A stretch of 64,000 nt of DNA from positions 2,745,819-2,809,818 of the forward strand of contig JABBOT010000036.1 of the NCBI GenBank assembly GCA_016165875.1, in the 5' to 3' direction. Below the pieces are notes generated by a model that saw only the letters and a list, made by a program, of their open reading frames with translations, was not told where the DNA came from and ran no database searches. The DNA comes from Acanthopleura granulata. Its lineage: Eukaryota; Mollusca; Polyplacophora; Chitonida; Chitonidae. A program made the translations under genes and the position numbers. Below, piece after piece: positions 58,620-64,000 of this stretch (its first letter is position 1; every line of letters starts with the position of its first letter).

Positions 58620-60265
58620 ACCAATGGTTGTTTCTTGGAATTCAGACTGTACCCAGATATGTGTTCTAGTTTCGAAGGATCAGGTACATGTACAAGAAGT
58701 TTAGCTAGGACACACTGAAATATTTGGTGGTTTCATTGATTGGAAAAAATCGCGGTCTCATGACACATTAGCAAATCACGATCTCGTGGGCACTCTATTT
58801 AACCTCACATGCTGGCACGTTACTATCTTCTGAACACATTATTTGACCTCACATGGTAGCACATGAAGATCTCATGGATCACTCTTACAAGATAGCACAT
58901 TTATTCGTTGAGAATGATCATGAAATATGCTGCTGATAAACACCAATGAATACAGCATTTAAACCACATTGTGACATCCAGGGAACAAATTATATCAGTA
59001 CCCCAAATCTGTGGTGAGACGGATTGTCTACGGCTCCGTGAAATCATGGCCACCGCGGACGAACCACGTGGTTGAACATTGCCTGGCGGTGGAAGATCAT
59101 TTGCAGAGTAAACTTTATATCTGATAGGCAATCACTTTTTGTACACATTGTCGTGGTATATGTTATAGCCTAAATGTTTCGGCAGACAAGAAAGAACCAG
59201 AAACTATAGCTTCCACTTCATGACACTCAGGGCTGTGTAATCATCGTCTATATTCAGTTCGCTTTAGACTTTTTGGCTTTAACACCTTTCAACTTATACA
59301 TCAATGTCGGCAATCTCAACTGAGAAAAGAAGGGATGTGTTACCCACGAACAGCTAAATGGTGCGTTGTGACATCTGCAGGTCCGTGTTACCTCTCTTTC
59401 GGCCACAGCGTGTTTAATGGACAAATCCAAAACACTGAGGTATGTGCACTGCTAAATGGCCAGTTTTCTGTGCTTTCAAGGACCGCGAACTGTATCGAAA
59501 GACAGGCAGCTAACTTCACTTAGCCGACGACGTAACTGGACAGCTGCTAGACGTAACCGTAACACGACGGCTGAGGCATGTCTTGCAAGCTTATCACGTG
59601 CCTGGCGCAGGTGGATCGTTAACAAGAGATCAGTCTAACGCTTGGTAAGAATGGACAGCTGCAGCGTGACTTGATTGGCTGTAGGATGAGCGAACCATTA
59701 ACTAGGAACGCGTGGCAGACTATGTGCGAGCAAAATAGTCGTGGCTAGTTAATGCAACAGAAAACAGATAAGAAATATTTTAGTATTTGAATTCAAACAA
59801 ACTGCAATGTCTTGCGTCTCGGTGATTCCAATCTGAAGAACTGCTGCGATTAGCTTTAATGTCGAAATCCTCTTCCAGACGATAATGATTGGGTGTGGAA
59901 TGTTCTAAACAGAGATGGACCCTCGTCTGTCCGGCTCATTCTTCCAGGGCCTGATACGAGGATGTGCCTTCTGATACCGAGTACTGCAAGTAAGCCAAAA
60001 ATCATGTCAAGATAGCTAGCATAATATTTGTGGATTCTGTGGAAGCTGAAAGAATTATACCCTGCGTTAAATGTGAAGTGCGATACCGGTATGTAGATGT
60101 TCGACATCCATGAGTTGTATCATAATTATAATAAATTATAGGCTCAGTGCTCTGTGTCAATGATTGAATATCAGGCACGAGTAGATGATGTCGGTATGAA
60201 CAACTACGGAGATTATGTGTGGAAGTAGCAGATTAAAAAGTGGTTAAAATGTCAGCCCTCATATG
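58620..60265. other. gene-free stretch
   Basis: No gene is supported. A segment near 59,340-59,439 is open and ends at a good donor (actgag|gtatgtg), with CVVTSAGPCYLSFGH in frame, but no convincing acceptor or partner exon is seen. Confidence 0.35.
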
Positions 60266-60267
60266 CT

Positions 60268-60815
60268 TTCATGTTCCCCGGTGGACTCTGATGAGCTCTA
60301 GTGGGCACCGAAGGGCTCCCCTTGACTTTTGTGGGCTTGTGTTCAAATTGACAGGCTTACGTGTACCCGGTGGGCTCTAGTGGGCACCGATGGGCTTTCC
60401 TTGACTCTGATTGGTTTGCGCTCAAGCTAACAGACTCTCGTTTTCCCCGGTGGGCTCATTGGGCTCTAGTAGGCTCTAGTGGGCACCGAAGGGCTTTCCT
60501 TGACACTGATTGGTTTGCGCTCAAGCTGACAAACTCTCGTGTTCCCCGGTGGACTCAGTGGGCTCTAGCGTGCACAGCAGGGCTCCCCTTGTTTCTGGTG
60601 AGTTTGTGCTCAAGCTGACAGGCTCTCGTGTGCCCCGGTGGGCTCATTGGGCTCTAGTGGGCACCGAAGGGCTTTCCTTGACACTGATTGGTTTGCGCTC
60701 AAGCTGAAAAATTCTCGTGTTCCCCGGTGGGCTCAGTGGGCCCTAGTGGGCACCGCAGGGCTCCCCTTGTTTCTGGTGGGCTTGTGCTCAACCCGATTGG
60801 CTCTCGTGAGCTGTC
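60268..60815. repeat. 89-bp minisatellite with a 178-bp higher-order unit
   Basis: Monomers begin gggcaccgaagggctttcct at about 60,302, 60,382, 60,481, 60,570, 60,659 and 60,748. Alternate monomers are more alike (a ttccttgacactgattgg type against a ccccttgtttctggtggg type), so the 178-base pair has been amplified as a unit. Three + strand frames across it are artefacts. Confidence 0.92.
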
Positions 60816-61717
60816 TTATGGACAGTTTTTGGTTTTGATGGGTTTTAGACAGTGCTGAGGGCTAAGGCAGGCACTTTTATGGACTCTGACTGAGTACAGT
60901 GGCAGTTGTGGAGCTCGGGGCGGAGAAAGGCTGGAAGAGCGGGAGGTGAGGGTCTGTCGTGGTTTCTTGCAGACTACCATTTGATACGGTATTAGGTTAA
61001 GTCGATTTTGTCTGATAATTACATGATCGAAATAGAGACTTGGATTTTGTTGGATATTGGAGAGTAATTTTATTTGACGATTGTATGACCCCAAAAGCAA
61101 ATACAGGATTTCTGTTAGAGACTGGGCAGCAATGCTAGGTCTTTATTCAGTTTGTGTTTTTTCGTGGTCACGCCGTCAGACAGAAGAGAAAAACATAGTA
61201 AAATACAAAAACCAGTGACATTTTAAATCCATTTAGCCGAATGTTTATGCAAATATAGCCATTGGTCTTTTTCTGTCCTGATGTTTCATTTTAAGCCTCA
61301 AAGGAAACAACTAATTGTGAGGGAACAAATCCGTGAATTTGGCGCCATAATCAGCCCGCTGTAGAATCTTAAATGGGGTGTGTTGGGCTGTCATTTGGGG
61401 GCTTTTTAGAAAGAAAAAAAAGAATCATCACTGATAAGAAGCTAGAGGTTCTGCCGTAAAAAAAACAGCCACCTCGAGGAATTATCCCGCATCGGGAGCT
61501 TACAACCGCGCCGGTTCTAAAGAAAATTTTTTTCCTTCCTTTTATCAACCGAATACACAGCTGAACGGGAGAATTGTGTGTGTCTACCCCCAGCTTTGGT
61601 GTTGACAGCTTAGAGTTTTTCGGCCAATGATGAAGCAACCATAAGAACTAGGCTCGTGCTTGTCAAAACGCGTCAATAAGCCCAAGAAGTCAACATGCCT
61701 ATGCTGCTGGCAGTCTG
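60816..61717. other. gene-free stretch
   Basis: No gene or repeat is recognised apart from short homopolymer runs. Confidence 0.4.
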
Positions 61718-62115
61718 CAGGCATGATACCGGCACAGTGCTGGCACATGACTGACGTGACTCATGCCTAATTCAGACATGATACCGGCACAGTGCTGGCA
61801 CATGACTGACGTGACTCATGCCTAATTCAGACATGATACCGGCACAGTGCTGGCACATGACTGACGTGACTCATGCCTGATTCAGACATGATACTGGCAC
61901 AGTGCTGGCACATGACTGACGTGACTCATGCCTGATTCAGACATGATACTGGCACAGTGCTGGCACATGACTGACGTGACTCATGCCTAATTCAGACATG
62001 ATACCGGCACAGTGCTGGCACATGACTGACGTGACTCATGCCTAATTCAGACATGATACCGGCACAGTACTGGCACATGACTGACGTGACTCATGCCTAA
62101 TTCAGACATGATACT
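61718..62115. repeat. 55-bp tandem repeat, 7 copies
   Basis: The phrase tggcacatgactgacgtgac starts at 61,741, 61,796, 61,851, 61,906, 61,961, 62,016 and 62,071, followed by tcatgcctaattcagacatg. Copies differ at one to three bases. Each carries TGACGT next to TGACTCA, which is the AP-1 consensus. Confidence 0.97.
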
Positions 62116-62560
62116 GGCACATGACTGAAACATGCCTAATTCAGGCATGCTGTAGACATTAAGCTAGCATGATTCAGGCATGTAGCTAGCATGACCCTAT
62201 AGCATGACGCTGACATGCTACAGGCATAACGGTAGCATGATACTGGCATAATTCAGGCATGTTGCTGGGATGACGCTATGCCCAGAATCTGACATGCTGC
62301 TGACATAACACTAGCATGATGCTGGCATGATTCAAGCATATTGCTGGCATGACGCTGAAATGCCACAGGCATAACGCTAGCATGATACTGCCATGATTCA
62401 GACATAACGCTAGCGTGATACTGGCATGATTCTGGCATGTTGCTGGCATGACGTTATAGCATGGCAATGACATGCTAGAGACATCACGCTAGCATAATGC
62501 TGGCATCATTCAAGCATGTTACTGCCATGACGCCATAGTATGACTCTAGAATAATACAGT
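62116..62560. repeat. degenerate short-unit repeat related to the 55-bp array
   Basis: Short phrases such as gctggcatgat, gacatgctacaggcataa and cgctagcatgatactggc recur in varied order. Many are near-palindromes around GCATGC or CTAGC. Frames open on the - strand here translate to HASVM-type repeats and are not genes. Confidence 0.85.
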
Positions 62561-64000
62561 CACGAAGCTGCCGATAGTGCTCTCATCCGCGGTATATTCA
62601 TTTGCGAGAAGGAATCATTCTACTAAATCAAAACAAGAGGGCACAACTTGACTCTCACAACTGTTACATTATAGCACCGGTTACAGACATGTAACAGCAA
62701 TATCTATAGAACGTGAAGCACCATGTGAAGTTTCCTTCCTTCCATTTGAGAGAAATCATCGACCCTCTGTCGTAGACAAATCAACTACCTGCATACTTGA
62801 CAGCCTCAGACCACTGGCCGCGAGGGCCCACAGAGTTCTGCCGGCCTGCGAAGCCTTTGCTTCAGACTTGGTCTCTATCCTCGCATGTTACGGCACAGTT
62901 ACGAACAGGACCTGTGGAGGAATTTGCGTCACCGATAGCTAAACAGTAGAGTGTATTTCTCTCTTTTCTTGAACTTCCTTCGCACACATATATATTTAAA
63001 TGTTTAACGGGTGTCTGCTGTCAGTGCTCCTGTCGTTATTAGCTTATATTTTAATGTCTGTCATTATTAGTTGCACTTGATAGACGCCCCGGGGGACTCG
63101 GGGCTGCACATCTATTCCCTTTGATGCTCTACCGACTTACTAGCTCTCTATGTAATTGTTACGTTGCCACTTCAAAACCTCTCAAATGTGATTCCTAGAA
63201 ATTTAGGTGGTGTGAAATCGTTAGGCTGCATCAACTGGCTGTGTGCATGGTGTGGTTTGACGTCGGCGGGAGCGAGGGGCGGGGAGGGGAGGGGAGAGTT
63301 TAGCGGTGACAGAACGTTTTTATAATTAGCAATTGCCGCCGATGTTGCGGATTTTAATTAAACCTTGTTTTCTAGACAAGACCACGTGATGTTGTTGCTT
63401 TTACTTCAGCTTACTAATTACAGTATAACTTTGCTCAAAATGCCTCGGATCCAGGTGGTGTTAGCCAGGTGTTCACATTACTGAGGATTCCTGCTGACAG
63501 GGCTGGGGAGGGGAGGTCAGAGGGGGACGGGTTATCTCGCTTGGGGGTCAGTATTCCAAAACTGATGAAACAGTGAAGGTGGTGTGTTTATCAGGACTAG
63601 AAACAATTGGCCTTCACCAAGGTGTTTTGAGCCTCTTATTTCTCTCCGAGTGAAAGGCATCTAAAGAATCTGTCGTTGAAATGTAGAGCGTTAGATGTTG
63701 TACGCAGGCTGTGAGTATTCAGCCCACCAGATTTGGCAAATGTGCGATGGTTTATCCCGGCCACTCCGCTTTCGTCCAACCATCAACCTCTCCCCCAACG
63801 CCGAGGTTTCTTCAGAATGGCGTTAAATTTATCCATCGTTTTAAAACATTGCGTTATCTCTCCAGGGATCTTGTCACTTGTCTGTCCTTTTCACAATCGG
63901 TCTGGCATTCCCTGTTAACCTTATGGTTTGTCCTTCGTTCTAAACGCGTTTAGAATTTAACTGGAATAATCAATTTGCGTCGCCAGGTTGTGGTTTTGAT
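62561..64000. other. gene-free stretch with G+C-rich segments
   Basis: An open frame of about 95 codons without an ATG ends at TAA near 62,941, and another lies at 63,711-63,953. Neither has a recognisable motif. Purine-rich tracts are at 63,270-63,297 and 63,500-63,530. The raised G+C content might mark the approach to a gene beyond the window. Confidence 0.3.

Noticed and set aside
62650..62941. Open frame of about 95 codons ending TAA
   Set aside because: No ATG, no recognisable motif and no convincing splice sites. Its length is not exceptional for six frames of 64 kb.
63711..63953. 80-codon + strand frame near the window end
   Set aside because: No motif, no splice signals and no similarity within the window. 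It could be part of something beyond the edge but cannot be supported.

Overview
This window looks like nuclear DNA of a marine mollusc, most likely a bivalve. It is moderately AT-rich, has no compact genes, and carries V-type tRNA-derived SINEs of the kind I know from bivalve genomes (RUDI/BivaV-like heads and tails), an I/Nimb-group LINE, a CR1-like LINE relic and a Penelope-like element. It also has many minisatellites. Nothing suggests a prokaryote, plasmid or virus. I place the organism by repeat families from memory, not by a search.

Layout. 0-8 kb: a SINE-like unit, 72-bp and 38-bp arrays, a broken CR1/Jockey-group LINE (about 4.28-5.49 kb) and decayed minisatellites. 8.3-14.7 kb: the only place where I can build a plausible host gene. 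Exon-like segments on the + strand (8,729-8,920, 9,351-9,435, 10,033-10,074, 10,128-10,309, 10,582-10,669, 10,970-11,112) have usable splice sites and codon phases that agree from one to the next. They would encode an extracellular stretch followed by a transmembrane helix. One in-frame TAG lies inside, so the locus may be a pseudogene, and I do not recognise the family.

16.5-50.4 kb is dominated by an old, nested segmental duplication. Copy 1 (about 16.5-25.0 plus 30.6-34.1 kb) and copy 2 (about 34.4-46.8 kb) share the same landmarks in the same order. Copy 1 is split by a 5-kb I/Nimb-type LINE on the - strand. Copy 2 carries a 0.67-kb MITE-like insert. A third, partial copy (48.2-50.45 kb) has part of its end inverted and holds a V-SINE with a clear target-site duplication. 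Each large copy itself contains three diverged sub-units. A 1.2-kb minisatellite (46.85-48.08 kb) lies between copies 2 and 3.

50.5-64 kb: a 705-bp Penelope-like element with inverted ends and a 13-bp target-site duplication (a 165-bp derivative with the same ends sits at 46.05 kb), another V-SINE, and several minisatellites. One of these is a seven-copy 55-bp array that repeats an AP-1-type site. The genes do not form a pathway; the window is a record of retrotransposition, tandem duplication and decay around one possible membrane-protein gene.
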